Positions 1-9,637 of a DNA stretch of 14,801 bases are shown here, in pieces. The translations under genes and the position numbers were made by a program. Each line of letters opens with the position of its first letter. Position 1 is the first letter of the stretch. The notes under the pieces were generated by a model. That model made no database searches. It was not told the DNA's origin and worked only from the letters and a program-made list of their open reading frames with translations. The DNA is from Larix sibirica (taxonomy: Eukaryota > Streptophyta > Pinopsida > Pinales > Pinaceae): positions 71,091 to 85,891 of the forward strand of contig NWUY0300014602.1 of assembly GCA_004151065.3 (NCBI GenBank), written 5' to 3'.

Positions 1-1218
1 CAATCAAAGTGCTCACCTCTATACAGGAGGATCAATCTTGGCTACACAAGATTGGTTTGGAGAATGTCTCTTGATGTTGTATATTTAACACTCCCTCTTA
101 GCACTCATCATCCTTCCATTGTGTTTTAGGATAAATAACTAGGGTTCAAGAGCATCGATTTTATGGGGTAATGCATGGAGGTGAGCCTTTAATTTATTAA
201 GTAGAAAATGGTAGCAAACCCTCAAGAATATGGGGTCTCACCATATATTAGTGAAACCATAGGGGATGAGTGCACTACAAAACCCGTGATTGAGATATGA
301 GAATATTGAACTACTCTGGAGTAAATTTTGAAGTAGGATTAATTATTCATGAGATATACTGAATGTTAAACACAATTTAACACCCATAGAGAAGTCTAAT
401 CAGAGACCAAGATTAAATACATGATACACACCAACACTTTTGAACATGAACTCCATTTCTATTACTAGTAAGAAAAACATAAATTAATCATCAAACCATA
501 TAGCAAGGCATGAAAATTTAGATTATATGCATATAAATCAAATCTCAGAGGGAATTATACATAGAAATTTTTCTTCCCAAGATCATGATAAATTGGAAAC
601 ACATTGCCTCATGCAGAGCTTCATTGTTGTTTATATAATGACCGAAGTCAAGGTTCAATAGAAAGATCTCATTTGTGAGGATAGTAGCAATTTGTCCCAT
701 TGCATATGATTTGTGTACTGGTGGTATACATATGGTATGCTTTGCCATATATTCATTAAGAAAGTTTTGTAGGGAATTTCAATACCTTTTTACAAACAAT
801 TTGCAACAAAATATTTAATAGTCATGAATGAAAATTCAAATGAAGCTATATTAAATAAAACATTTTATATTAAAAAATAACAAGACGTTTCTAGAGCATA
901 GATAAAGTATTTATCTTATCAACAACTTGCTTAGTGAAAACAATTTTCCACCCAATCATCTGCATTCCTTTATTGAGCCACCCCATAACGTGTTATAAGA
1001 CCATCATGGAAAAGGCTCAAGAATATAAGGTCACTTATCCATACTAAAAACATCTAAAATCACCTAATACATTCATTGTAGAAATCTATTACTAATATTC
1101 TTTGTAGGCTATTGTGGTGGTAGGTGTGGGAGAGGGGGTGGGATTGTTTACAATCCTAAAGAACAATGTGAATTGAGCTACTCTTAGGCCTAGGAGTAAC
1201 CACCAAAAATTAAGAAGA
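1..1218. other. Single-copy AT-rich intergenic stretch before the duplication
   Basis: This stretch has no counterpart elsewhere in the window. It contains one small coding-like minus-strand frame (545-778), annotated separately, and a short perfect hairpin near its start: CAATCTTG at 33-40 and CAAGATTG at 47-54 with a 6-base loop. I see no RNA gene, no LTR end and no long open frame. Its right edge is not a biological boundary; it is only where similarity to the second copy begins. Confidence 0.6.
545..778 (-). pseudogene. Small unrecognised coding-like frame, possibly a transposon fragment
   Basis: The frame is open from just after a TGA at 779-781 to a TGA at 545-547; its first ATG is at 746-748 and gives 67 residues. 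Composition is balanced and protein-like rather than biased by base content. Recognisable stretches include IPPVHKSYAMGQIATILT and NNNEALHEAMCFQFIM. I do not recognise the family and see no signal peptide, membrane segment or catalytic motif. There is no clear promoter, and the ATG is not favoured over the ten open codons before it, so this may be an internal fragment of a longer decayed reading frame. It could equally be a chance frame in AT-rich DNA. It lies outside the duplicated segment and therefore occurs once. Confidence 0.2.
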
Positions 1219-1440
1219 AGCCTTATCTCTACTTGGAGTTAAATTCTCAAAGTAACGGAGATACATAAGGTCATAGTTGTTAGAGGCTCTACAACTATCA
1301 TTCATCAAATGAGAGACATGATTCCATTTCATTAGATAGGTATTTCTCATTCGATTTTAAGAATTTAAATAATTGCAAAGTATTTTGATTTAGTTGAATA
1401 TTTCCAACTCCATTGATATCTTAATAGTCAAGCAGATTCT

Positions 1441-2364
1441 ATGTACAACAAAGGATCACTAATGAATTTATCCACTCTAAACATTAGGAATCATATTGAA
1501 CTTAAATTACTATACATGTGGAAAGGCTCATTATCTCACACGAGTCAGATTATAACTCCTCTCATCCTCTTTTTTCTTTGCACTTATGTCTTCAATTCTA
1601 ATCAAAGGATTGCTATTATGGGAAATGATATGGTTACATGCAAAAAACGTGGGATCATTGTGGTGTTTCTAGGGCTTTGCTTCTCGCTTAGTGGACTTGT
1701 TGTGTCTCAATTCTTAGCCTCATTAAGATTCATCTTGGTATGTAGCAAGTTTGGAATGATATTAGTGTTTATTTCAGGTATTTTGGGTCCCACTAAGATG
1801 TTGGAATTTTTCTATTTTAGTTTGTTTATCATTTTTATTCTCAGTTTTTTTTCCTTTGTTCTACACATGGTTTTTATGGTCATGATTTTTTTCTTTGACA
1901 CCATGGATAGGTAATAACACTTTGGTTGATGTGATTCATGTGAAATAAGATACAATCATCGGGTTTTGAGAAGGGTGGTATTCTAGGTTGAAGATCTTCA
2001 CGTAACATTCTCCACCCTCACCAATAGAGTGGCTTCCTCATTAAAAGACCATATCATTAAAATTGTAGAATTGGAAGAAAAGGTGGCCATTCAAGGCTAT
2101 CAAGTTAATAATCTTACAACAAACTATAACATTAATAATCTTACAACAAACTATAACATATGAGTTCAATTGTTCTTAGGACTTTTCAAAACTTTTCACT
2201 TAATGACTTATCCTCCATGTGTTTCAATTGGGTCGTTTAGGGATATGGTCATGGAGGAAGATATAGTTCAACAAACTCATGGAAATATGGAAATTGAAGA
2301 GGCATCTATGGAACCTAAAGTAGATGTCAAGCAAGAATCCCACAATCATCATGCTTTCCAATAA
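1441..2364 (+). pseudogene. Decayed coding-like region: hydrophobic frame then coiled-coil-like frame (first copy)
   Basis: All pieces lie in one frame. An ATG at 1441 opens 157 codons with hydrophobic stretches at about residues 38-53, 71-90, 92-115 and 121-152, ending in two stops (1912-1917). After further stops, the last a TAG at 1984-1986, the frame is open from 1987 to 2160. It encodes a charged, heptad-like stretch including SLKDHIIKIVELEEKVAIQG, then a 9-residue tandem repeat (NNLTTNYNI twice). One TGA (2161-2163) follows, then an acidic tail to 2364 (EEDIVQQTHGNMEIEEASME). The frame also looks coding-like just before 1441, but with stops. Shared frame and protein-like composition suggest one degraded protein, perhaps mobile-element derived. 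The hydrophobic part may simply reflect T-rich DNA. I do not recognise the family. Confidence 0.3.
2105..2158 (+). repeat. 27-bp tandem repeat, two units
   Basis: Two perfect 27-bp units run 2105-2131 and 2132-2158. The other duplicated copy has only one unit (6891-6917). The unit is a multiple of three and adds nine residues (NNLTTNYNI) in the coding-like frame without breaking it. It is the largest difference between the two copies and the best single marker for telling them apart. Confidence 0.95.
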
Positions 2365-2945
2365 ACAATCTACGTTTTTATGTATTGTCAATCAATGCTT
2401 TCTCTAGGCCCATATATTAGAATCTATCGTTGTAGGCTATTTGTCTATGTGAAGAAAAATGTTACAGCAACGTAGGTTGTAGGTAGGATCTTTACATTTT
2501 TTTGAAATTTGGAAATTTTGGTATTGGTCTCTTTGATTGAATTGTATGTTTAACTCACTATAAAATGCATCTAAACATTTATTTTAATACAATTACTATC
2601 TATTCTAGTTAAAAAAACTTCCAGTTAGGCTATTTTATATAAATCCTTCTACTTCCCCAAACAAACACAAGAAGATGCCCCATTTTCTCCTCCATAGTAA
2701 CTCATAAATACTTTTCATATTAGTTATCTTTAGTATCGGCAGTAGTAGTCCAAATCATTGTCTACTTTCATATTTAACTCTAGTAGAAATCTGGTTCTTG
2801 GACATTAATTATCAACAATATTTAGGGAATGGAGATGAATCTTTACTATTTACTCAACTTGGTTTCTCCACTGTTGCACTACAATTTCCTTTTCCCTAAC
2901 TCTATGATTTTATCTCCCATCCATCACTCTTTACAAAATGGTGTT
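2365..2945. other. Non-coding flank of the LTR (first copy)
   Basis: I see no gene here. The last 60 bases before the LTR are pyrimidine-rich, not the purine-rich tract expected immediately before a 3' LTR. This supports reading the LTR at 2946 as a 5' LTR with ordinary flanking DNA to its left. The equivalent stretch in the other copy is 7124-7704. Confidence 0.6.
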
Positions 2946-3350
2946 TGTAATATCCTAGTTTTGAACCTTGGCATGTATTAAATCAAGTTATCTAAACTGA
3001 TGTAAGTATGCTAGTATGGATTCCTAGTGCAGAGCTCAATACAATGGCATGAATAGTAAATGGCTAGGCACGTATGGTGTAAATATCTATATCTAGGGCA
3101 TGTGTTAGGCTTATCATGATGATTTAAAGCAATGTAAATATTATGCTAGAAAACAATCTAATGGTATAAGATGGTTGTAAATAGAGCACTAGAGGGGCTA
3201 TGATTCCACTAGAGGGAAGAGAAAATGGAGCATATGAAAGAGTAAATCCTCTATTGCCAAGTTTTAGCCTTAGAACTTATCTCTTTTCTACCAAGCGCCT
3301 TAAATAATCATTCTCACGTAGTTATGAAAGCATGGGTTGAGTACACTTCT

Positions 3351-3359
3351 TATATAAGG
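3351..3359 (+). promoter_or_regulatory. TATA box of the LTR promoter (first copy)
   Basis: The sequence TATATAAGG fits the plant TATA consensus and lies 405 bases into the LTR, a reasonable place for the U3 promoter. Transcription would start about 30 bases downstream. Because the AATAAA is near the far end of the LTR, the implied R region would be unusually long (about 1.5 kb) unless other signals are used. Confidence 0.45.
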
Positions 3360-4367
3360 CTTTTTACACCAAGGATGGGTCTCAGGGCCATGTTTTGAGG
3401 TGAGGATGTGTTAATTGTTTTCAACATTGACTTTAGCTCAATGTTTGTGACTCCATAACCCTTCTATAATTCTAGAATCTGTTGCATATGGATATACCAG
3501 TTTTTCTCTCTCGTATATAACCTTGTCACTGGTTTCATTGTTTCCTATGATTTGACTATATTTTTGGAGAATCCATATCTTGGGTGGTTATCATATCATA
3601 TGTTTTCTTTCCATCATCTTCATTTTCAAGGATAGCAATGATTTTAGTCCCTCTTCCTCTCCTACTTGTTATTTTTCATCATGCTCACTTGCTTTTTATA
3701 GCTCTATGTTTATTCTAATTTATTTTCATGCAATCACTCTAAATGATTAACCTCTACACATGTGTAATTCATTAAGCTTATAGTCTACTTCTGAATACCT
3801 TTTTTAATAACTTTAAATTACTTATTCTTGTTATTTAACTTCCATAACTCTTCCTATTCTTGTTATAGCTCTAATTTGCGGAGAGTTTCAATACTGGATT
3901 ATTCTTGCCCTTGTGTTATTGGGGTTTAGGTTATAACTTTCTTTCCTCAATTTCTCCACTAATCAATTGTTGTGGGTAGCCTTAATTATTAAGGTTTAGC
4001 AAAATCAGCCATCAACATTAGTTAGGATAATTAGGCAATGACATTAGCATAAGTATGATTAGCATATGGTATTAGTAAAAAGGCAATTGATATATATCAT
4101 TAAAAAGAGATATGTGCATCGTAATCAAAATTTAGATTGGTTATTAAGTAAGTTTAATTAGCCTTATTTTGGTATTCGGTGCATCATGGATGACAAGTGG
4201 TTCCATCCATACAAAATTAAGAAATTGATTAAAATTAGAAAATTAAGTAATAAAAAAGGGAAAGACCAAGGGAAAGGGGGTTGGTCTTGCTGGTTTGGGG
4301 CTATTTTCTAGTTTGTTTTGCTAGATTTTTGGTTTGGAGTGTTTTTTATAATTTTTTGTGAATTCAT

Positions 4368-4601
4368 CTATTTGAGGGGGAGGCTAAGGAGGAGGAGATT
4401 GTTGTACTGATTTTGATAGGGAAGAGAGTAAGGACTTACCTCGTCCAACATAATGTTAATTGTTGAGGGCTCAGTGGCATCAACTTCTATTGGGGGTTTG
4501 GTTGGGTGGAGAGTCCCCCGCACCAATTGTTGTTGTTGATAGTAGAGGTGGTGACTAGACACAGGCCAAGGTCCACTTGCACACTTAGTTAAGTTGGTCA
4601 T
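4368..4601 (-). other. Antisense 77-codon frame inside the LTR with a consensus splice donor (first copy)
   Basis: The minus-strand frame starts with ATG at 4599-4601. After about 54 codons of balanced composition, including SHHLYYQQQQLVRGTLHP and a run ending NIMLDE, it meets GAG/GTAAGT, a perfect plant 5' splice-site consensus (donor GT at 4438-4439). Beyond the donor the translated residues become low-complexity (runs of N and L), as expected if the true exon ended there. No family is recognised, and no matching acceptor or second exon was found. It could be a captured host exon or a chance frame within the LTR. The other copy has one changed residue before the donor (V to L) and one after it (S to P). 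Confidence 0.22.
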
Positions 4602-4872
4602 GAATAAGGTTTTCTTCTCCTTATGTTACAGTTGTTAAATTCACAATTTCTTACTGAAGTTGAGTTGTTGGTGATTATTTGAAATTGCTTTCAACTATAG
4701 TTAATTAACTGGTTTATTGGTTTGAATTCCTCCCTTATCTTCCCTTTGTGTGGTTCTAATCCCTTTTTAAAAACAAAGAATATGTTAGAGGTATTACTTA
4801 AATTCTACTAGATGTATGAGTTGTATTAGAATTTTTAATTTATTACTTACGAGGTTAATGAATCTAACTGTC

Positions 4873-4878
4873 AATAAA
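4873..4878 (+). promoter_or_regulatory. Candidate polyadenylation signal in the LTR (first copy)
   Basis: AATAAA lies about 90 bases before the LTR right end. This is the usual region for the signal that ends retroelement transcripts at the R/U5 boundary. In AT-rich DNA the hexamer alone is weak evidence; its position inside the LTR is what supports it. Confidence 0.35.
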
Positions 4879-4971
4879 CACATGATAATTTTTTTTTTAA
4901 AGTACTCAAATTATCTATTATTTAATTAGGCTTAAAAGTTAAAACCTATTTAGCAAAAGGATCCATTACAT

Positions 4972-4983
4972 TTGTATCAGAGC
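4972..4983 (+). promoter_or_regulatory. tRNA-iMet primer-binding site (first copy)
   Basis: TTGTATCAGAGC matches TGGTATCAGAGC, the complement of the 3' end of plant initiator tRNA-Met, at 11 of 12 bases. The second base is T instead of G. It lies one base after the LTR end. The mismatch falls in the complement of the tRNA CCA end, suggesting an old, mutated copy rather than an active element. Confidence 0.8.
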
Positions 4984-5134
4984 ATTAGGATCCAATGTTA
5001 TTGTTTAGTGGTCCCATGAGACTCTATCTTCTCTATTGCCTTGGTATATCCCCTATCTCTATCTTCAAGAGTTGGTTGGGGTTGGATTCTATCACTCTGG
5101 GGCATGTGGACTGATATAAGGTGGGATAGGGTTG

Positions 5135-5270
5135 TCTACTTCACAGAGGATGACATGATCGGGGGTCTTTGCGCTCAGACTATCTACTTCACCTAGGAGG
5201 ACATGACTGTGGGTCTGTGGGATGTATCTACTTCAGATAGGAGGACATAATCAGGGTTCACGAGTTAGTG
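5135..5270 (+). repeat. Three degenerate 44-48 bp tandem repeats in the leader (first copy)
   Basis: Units begin at 5135, 5183 and 5227. Each starts TCTACTTCA, followed by a purine-rich AGGAGGACAT-like core and a G-rich stretch. They are similar but not identical, so the array is old. Several of the differences between the two large copies (5176, 5207, 5210) fall inside it. A role in RNA folding, packaging or dimerisation of the genomic transcript is possible but is only inference. Confidence 0.7.
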
Positions 5271-5443
5271 TGTGGGTTCGAGCTATGCACGTGAGGAACA
5301 AGGTATGATAATTTTGTTTTGAATTTCCTTTTTTTGTTTGTTATGTTTTATTTTTTATTTTTTTGTATATAAGGAGATAAAAAATCTTGATCCCTCTTGA
5401 AACCACCTATATCCTCTAAAGATCAGGGGCGAGCTTATAGACT

Positions 5444-5632
5444 ATGATCCTTAACCTTTGGAGTATTCATGGATTTTTTAGGTTTCTTCATGGTGATGGT
5501 CAGCAGATAGGGAGGTTTTTCATTTGGAGTCATCCACTAAGGAAAACATTGCTTCATAATACAAGAGTTTTATCACCAGAGGATCCGGGACTTTGGAATG
5601 TGGGTTTATTAACTCTTGTCCCTTCCTGTTAG
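5444..5632 (+). other. 62-codon frame in the leader (first copy)
   Basis: A short ATG-started frame lies about 70 bases after a TATATAAGG box (5366-5374). The product, beginning MILNLWSIHGFF and containing GDGQQIGRFFIWSHPLRK, matches no family I know and has no clear domain. It is identical in both large copies, but they are identical throughout this part, so conservation says nothing about selection. It may be a leader upstream frame, a relic of a longer protein, or chance. Confidence 0.15.
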
Positions 5633-6003
5633 GTCAAGGTTGATCAAGAAAATTCTAACAATAAGTTAAACTACATTTCACTAGCGAGCCTTGCGGAATC
5701 TAAAATAAAGGGCAAGGGTATAACTTGATGCTCAAAACAAAACGATTCGGGAAAGAACACAGAAAACACCCTTGGAGGGATGACCAAGGGGAAGATGGGG
5801 ATGGAAGCTCAATTGTGTTTAGATCCCTTAGATAGATAGGATTCACAGGTTAATTAATGATACTAAATGCATTACTGACCATAAAAAACAAGTGCAAACT
5901 TTCTAAGTGAACTAGAAATGATTTAAAAAAAATGAAATTAATTAACTATTGAAATTAACTAGAAGTTAGTTGGGAAATATTTACAAAAATACATTAAGAA
6001 ATA

Positions 6004-6004
6004 N
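6004..6004. other. Single ambiguous base marking a probable contig join
   Basis: This is the only N in the window. The base before it is the last base of the first duplicated copy and the base after it is the first base of the second. Some scaffolding programs insert one n where two contigs are predicted to overlap but were not merged. That convention fits well here, although the assembler is unknown. Confidence 0.85.
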
Positions 6005-6226
6005 AGCCTTATCTCTACTTGGAGTTAAATTCTCAAAGTAACGGAGATACATAAGGTCATAGTTGTTAGAGGCTCTACAACTATCATTCATCAAATGAGA
6101 GACATGATTCCATTTCATTAGATAGGTATTTCTCATTCGATTTTAAGAATTTAAATAATTGCAAAGTATTTTGATTTAGTTGAATATTTCCAAATCCATT
6201 GATATATTAATAGTCAAGCAGATTCT

Positions 6227-7123
6227 ATGTACAACAAAGGATCACTAATGAATTTATCCACTCTAAACATTAGGAATCATATTGAACTTAAATTACTATA
6301 CATGTGGAAAGGCTCATTATCTCACACGAGTCAGATTATAACTCCTCTCATCCTCTTTTTTCTTTGCACTTATGTCTTCAATTCTAATCAAAGGATTGCT
6401 ATTATGGGAAATGATATGGTTACATGCAAAAAACGTGGGATCATTGTGGTGTTTCTAGGGCTTTGCTTCTCGCTTAGTGGACTTGTTGTGTCTCAATTCT
6501 TAGCCTCATTAAGATTCATCTTGGTATGTAGCAAGTTTGGAATGATATTAGTGTTTATTTCAGGTATTTTGGGTCCCACTAAGATGTTGGAATTTTTCTA
6601 TTTTAGTTTGTTTATCATTTTTATTCTCAGTTTTTTTTCCTTTGTTCTACACATGGTTTTTATGGTCATGATTTTTTTCTTTGACACCATGGATAGGTAA
6701 TAACACTTTGGTTGATGTGATTCATGTGAAATAAGATACAATCATCGGGTTTTGAGAAGGGTGGTATTCTAGGTTGAAGATCTTCACGTAACATTCTCCA
6801 CCCTCACCAATAGAGTGGCTTCCTCATTAAAAGACCATATCATTAAAATTGTAGAATTGGAAGAAAAGGTGGCCATTCAAGGCTATCAAGTTAATAATCT
6901 TACAACAAACTATAACATATGAGTTCAATTGTTCTTAGGACTTTTCAAAACTTTTCACTTAATGACTTATCCTCCATGTGTTTCAATTGGGTCGTTTAGG
7001 GATATGGTCATGGAGGAAGATATAGTTCAACAAACTCATGGAAATATGGAAATTGAAGAGGCATCTATGGAACCTAAAGTAGATGTCAAGCAAGAATCCC
7101 ACAATCATCATGCTTTCCAATAA
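6227..7123 (+). pseudogene. Decayed coding-like region (second copy)
   Basis: This is the counterpart of 1441-2364. The 157-codon hydrophobic frame (6227-6700) is identical at protein level. The coiled-coil-like frame (6773-6919) has only one nine-residue repeat unit. The same TGA (6920-6922) separates it from the acidic tail ending at 7123. The same stops break both copies, so the decay predates their separation, as expected if they are alleles or the same locus assembled twice. Confidence 0.3.
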
Positions 7124-8109
7124 ACAATCTACGTTTTTATGTATTGTCAATCAATGCTTTCTCTAGGCCCATATATTAGAATCTATCGTTGTAGGCTATT
7201 TGTCTATGTGAAGAAAAATGTTACAGCAACGTAGGTTGTAGGTAGGATCTTTACATTTTTTTAAAATTTGGAAATTTTGGTATTGGTCTCTTTGATTGAA
7301 TTGTATGTTTAACTCACTATAAAATGCATCTAAACATTTATTTTAATACAATTACTATCTATTCTAGTTAAAAAAACTTCCAGTTAGGCTATTTTATATA
7401 AATCCTTCTACTTCCCCAAACAAACACAAGAAGATGCCCCATTTTCTCCTCCATAGTAACTCATAAATACTTTTCATATTAGTTATCTTTAGTATCGGCA
7501 GTAGTAGTCCAAATCATTGTCTACTTTCATATTTAACTCTAGTAGAAATCTGGTTCTTGGACATTAATTATCAACAATATTTAGGGAATGGAGATGAATC
7601 TTTACTATTTACTCAACTTGGTTTCTCCACTGTTGCACTACAATTTCCTTTTCCCTAACTCTATGATTTTATCTCCCATCCATCACTCTTTACAAAATGG
7701 TGTTTGTAATATCCTAGTTTTGAACCTTGGCATGTATTAAATCAAGTTATCTAAACTGATGTAAGTATGCTAGTATGGATTCCTAGTGCAGAGCTCAATA
7801 CAATGGAATGAATAGTAAATGGCTAGGCACGTATGGTGTAAATATCTATATCTAGGGAATGTGTTAGGCTTATCATGATGATTTAAAGCAATGTAAATAT
7901 TATGCTAGAAAACAATCTAATGGTATAAGATGGTTGTAAATAGAGCACTAGAGGGGCTATGATTCCACTAGAGGGAAGAGAAAATGGAGCATATGAAAGA
8001 GTAAATCCTCTATTGCCAAGTTTTAGCCTTAGAACTTATCTCTTTTCTACCAAGCGCCTTAAATAATCATTCTCACGTAGTTATGAAAGCATGGGTTGAG
8101 TACACTTCT

Positions 8110-8118
8110 TATATAAGG
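8110..8118 (+). promoter_or_regulatory. TATA box of the LTR promoter (second copy)
   Basis: TATATAAGG at the same place in the LTR as 3351-3359, unchanged. Confidence 0.45.
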
Positions 8119-9126
8119 CTTTTTACACCAAGGATGGGTCTCAGGGCCATGTTTTGAGGTGAGGATGTGTTAATTGTTTTCAACATTGACTTTAGCTCAA
8201 TGTTTGTGACTCCATAACCCTTCTATAATTCTAGAATCTGTTGCATATGGATATACCAGTTTTTCTCTCTCGTATATAACCTTGTCACTGGTTTCATTGT
8301 TTCCTATGATTTGACTATATTTTTGGAGAATCCATATCTTGGGTGGTTATCATATCATATGTTTTCTTTCCATCATCTTCATTTTCAAGGATAGCAATGA
8401 TTTTAGTCCCTCTTCCTCTCCTACTTGTTATTTTTCATCATGCTCACTTGCTTTTTATAGCTCTATGTTTATTCTAATTTATTTTCATGCAATCACTCTA
8501 AATGATTAACCTCTACACATGTGTAATTCATTAAGCTTATAGTCTACTTCTGAATACCTTTTTTAATAACTTTAAATTACTTATTCTTGTTATTTAACTT
8601 CCATAACTCTTCCTATTCTTGTTATAGCTCTAATTTGCGGAGAGTTTCAATACTGGATTATTCCTGCCCTTGTGTTATTGGGTTTTAGGTTATAACTTTC
8701 TTTCCTCAATTTCTCCACTAATCAATTGTTGTGGGTAGCCTTAATTATTAAGGTTTAGCAAAATCAGCCATCAACATTAGTTAGGATAATTAGGCAATGA
8801 CATTAGCATAAGTATGATTAGCATATGGTATTAGTAAAAAGGCAATTGATATATATCATTAAAAAGAGATATGTGCATCGTAATCAAAATTTAGATTGGT
8901 TATTAAGTAAGTTTAATTAGCCTTATTTTGGTATTCGGTGCATCATGGATGACAAGTGGTTCCATCCATACAAAATTAAGAAATTGATTAAAATTAGAAA
9001 ATTAAGTAATAAAAAAGGGAAAGACCAAGGGAAAGGGGGTTGGTCTTGCTGGTTTGGGGCTATTTTCTAGTTTGTTTTGCTAGATTTTTGGTTTGGAGTG
9101 TTTTTTATAATTTTTTGTGAATTCAT

Positions 9127-9360
9127 CTATTTGAGGGGGAGGCTAAGGAGGAGGAGATTGTTGTACTGATTTTGATAGGGAAGAGGGTAAGGACTTACCT
9201 CGTCCAACATAATGTTAATTGTTGAGGGCTCAGTGGCATCAACTTCTATTGGGGGTTTGGTTGGGTGGAGAGTCCCCCGCACCAATTGTTGTTGTTGATA
9301 GTAGAGGTGGTGACTAGACAAAGGCCAAGGTCCACTTGCACACTTAGTTAAGTTGGTCAT
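9127..9360 (-). other. Antisense 77-codon frame with splice-donor consensus (second copy)
   Basis: Counterpart of 4368-4601, with GAG/GTAAGT intact (donor GT at 9197-9198). It differs by two residues. One change (base 9186) lies in the part that would be intron if the donor were used; the other (base 9321) lies in the putative exon. Confidence 0.22.
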
Positions 9361-9631
9361 GAATAAGGTTTTCTTCTCCTTATGTTACAGTTGTTAAATT
9401 CACAATTTCTTACTGAAGTTGAGTTGTTGGTGATTATTTGAAATTGCTTTCAACTATAGTTAATTAACTGGTTTATTGGTTTGAATTCCTCCGTTATCTT
9501 CCCTTTGTGTGGTTCTAATCCCTTTTTAAAAACAAAGAATATGTTAGAGGGGTTACTTAAATTCTACTAGATGTATGAGTTGTATTAGAATTTTTAATTT
9601 ATTATTTATGAGGTTAATGAATCTAACTGTC

Positions 9632-9637
9632 AATAAA
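9632..9637 (+). promoter_or_regulatory. Candidate polyadenylation signal in the LTR (second copy)
   Basis: AATAAA in the position corresponding to 4873-4878. Confidence 0.35.

Larger units (their letters stand above)
2946..4970 (+). mobile_element. 5' long terminal repeat of a retrotransposon (first copy)
   Basis: The repeat begins TGTAATATCC and ends GGATCCATTACA, so the terminal six bases form a perfect inverted repeat (TGTAAT/ATTACA) with canonical TG...CA ends. A sequence matching 11 of 12 bases of the plant initiator tRNA-Met primer-binding site starts one base beyond the right end. That fixes plus orientation and makes this a 5' LTR. A TATA box (3351-3359) and an AATAAA (4873-4878) lie inside in the expected order. 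At 2.0 kb it is long. TGTAATATCC-like starts are common in plant Ty3/gypsy LTRs, but no pol domain is present to confirm the superfamily. No 3' LTR belonging to the same element is visible in the window. Confidence 0.78.
1219..6003 (+). repeat. Direct duplication, first copy
   Basis: The segment matches 6005-10764 base for base over its whole length except for scattered differences. The offset is 4786 before the 27-bp repeat at 2105, 4759 after it, and 4761 after two T-run differences near 4880 and 4971. Substitutions seen by eye are at 1408, 1420, 2504, 3048, 3099, 3905, 3924, 4427, 4562, 4734, 4792, 4793, 4846, 4850, 5005, 5007, 5176, 5207 and 5210; a few may have been missed. The copy ends exactly at the N. 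This fits the 3' end of one contig overlapping the 5' start of the next. See findings for the artefact argument. Confidence 0.97.
4984..6003 (+). other. Retroelement leader / internal region after the primer-binding site (first copy)
   Basis: About 1 kb follows the primer-binding site with no gag or pol motif: no zinc knuckle, protease or reverse transcriptase. It holds three degenerate short repeats (5135-5270), a G-box-like CACGTG at 5288-5293, a second TATATAAGG (5366-5374) and a 62-codon frame (5444-5632). The part after 5633 shows nothing I can name. A long non-coding leader is typical of large plant LTR elements; a degraded or non-autonomous element is also possible. Confidence 0.55.

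Noticed and set aside
33-54. Hairpin CAATCTTG/CAAGATTG as a terminator or small RNA
   Set aside because: An 8-bp stem is expected by chance in a window of this size and there is no supporting context; the same applies to the hairpin at 11902-11920.
1441-1914. A genuine 157-residue multi-pass membrane protein, perhaps in two paralogues
   Set aside because: The hydrophobicity follows from T-rich DNA, no family is recognised, the frame is surrounded by stops, and the two copies are the same duplicated sequence rather than independent evidence.
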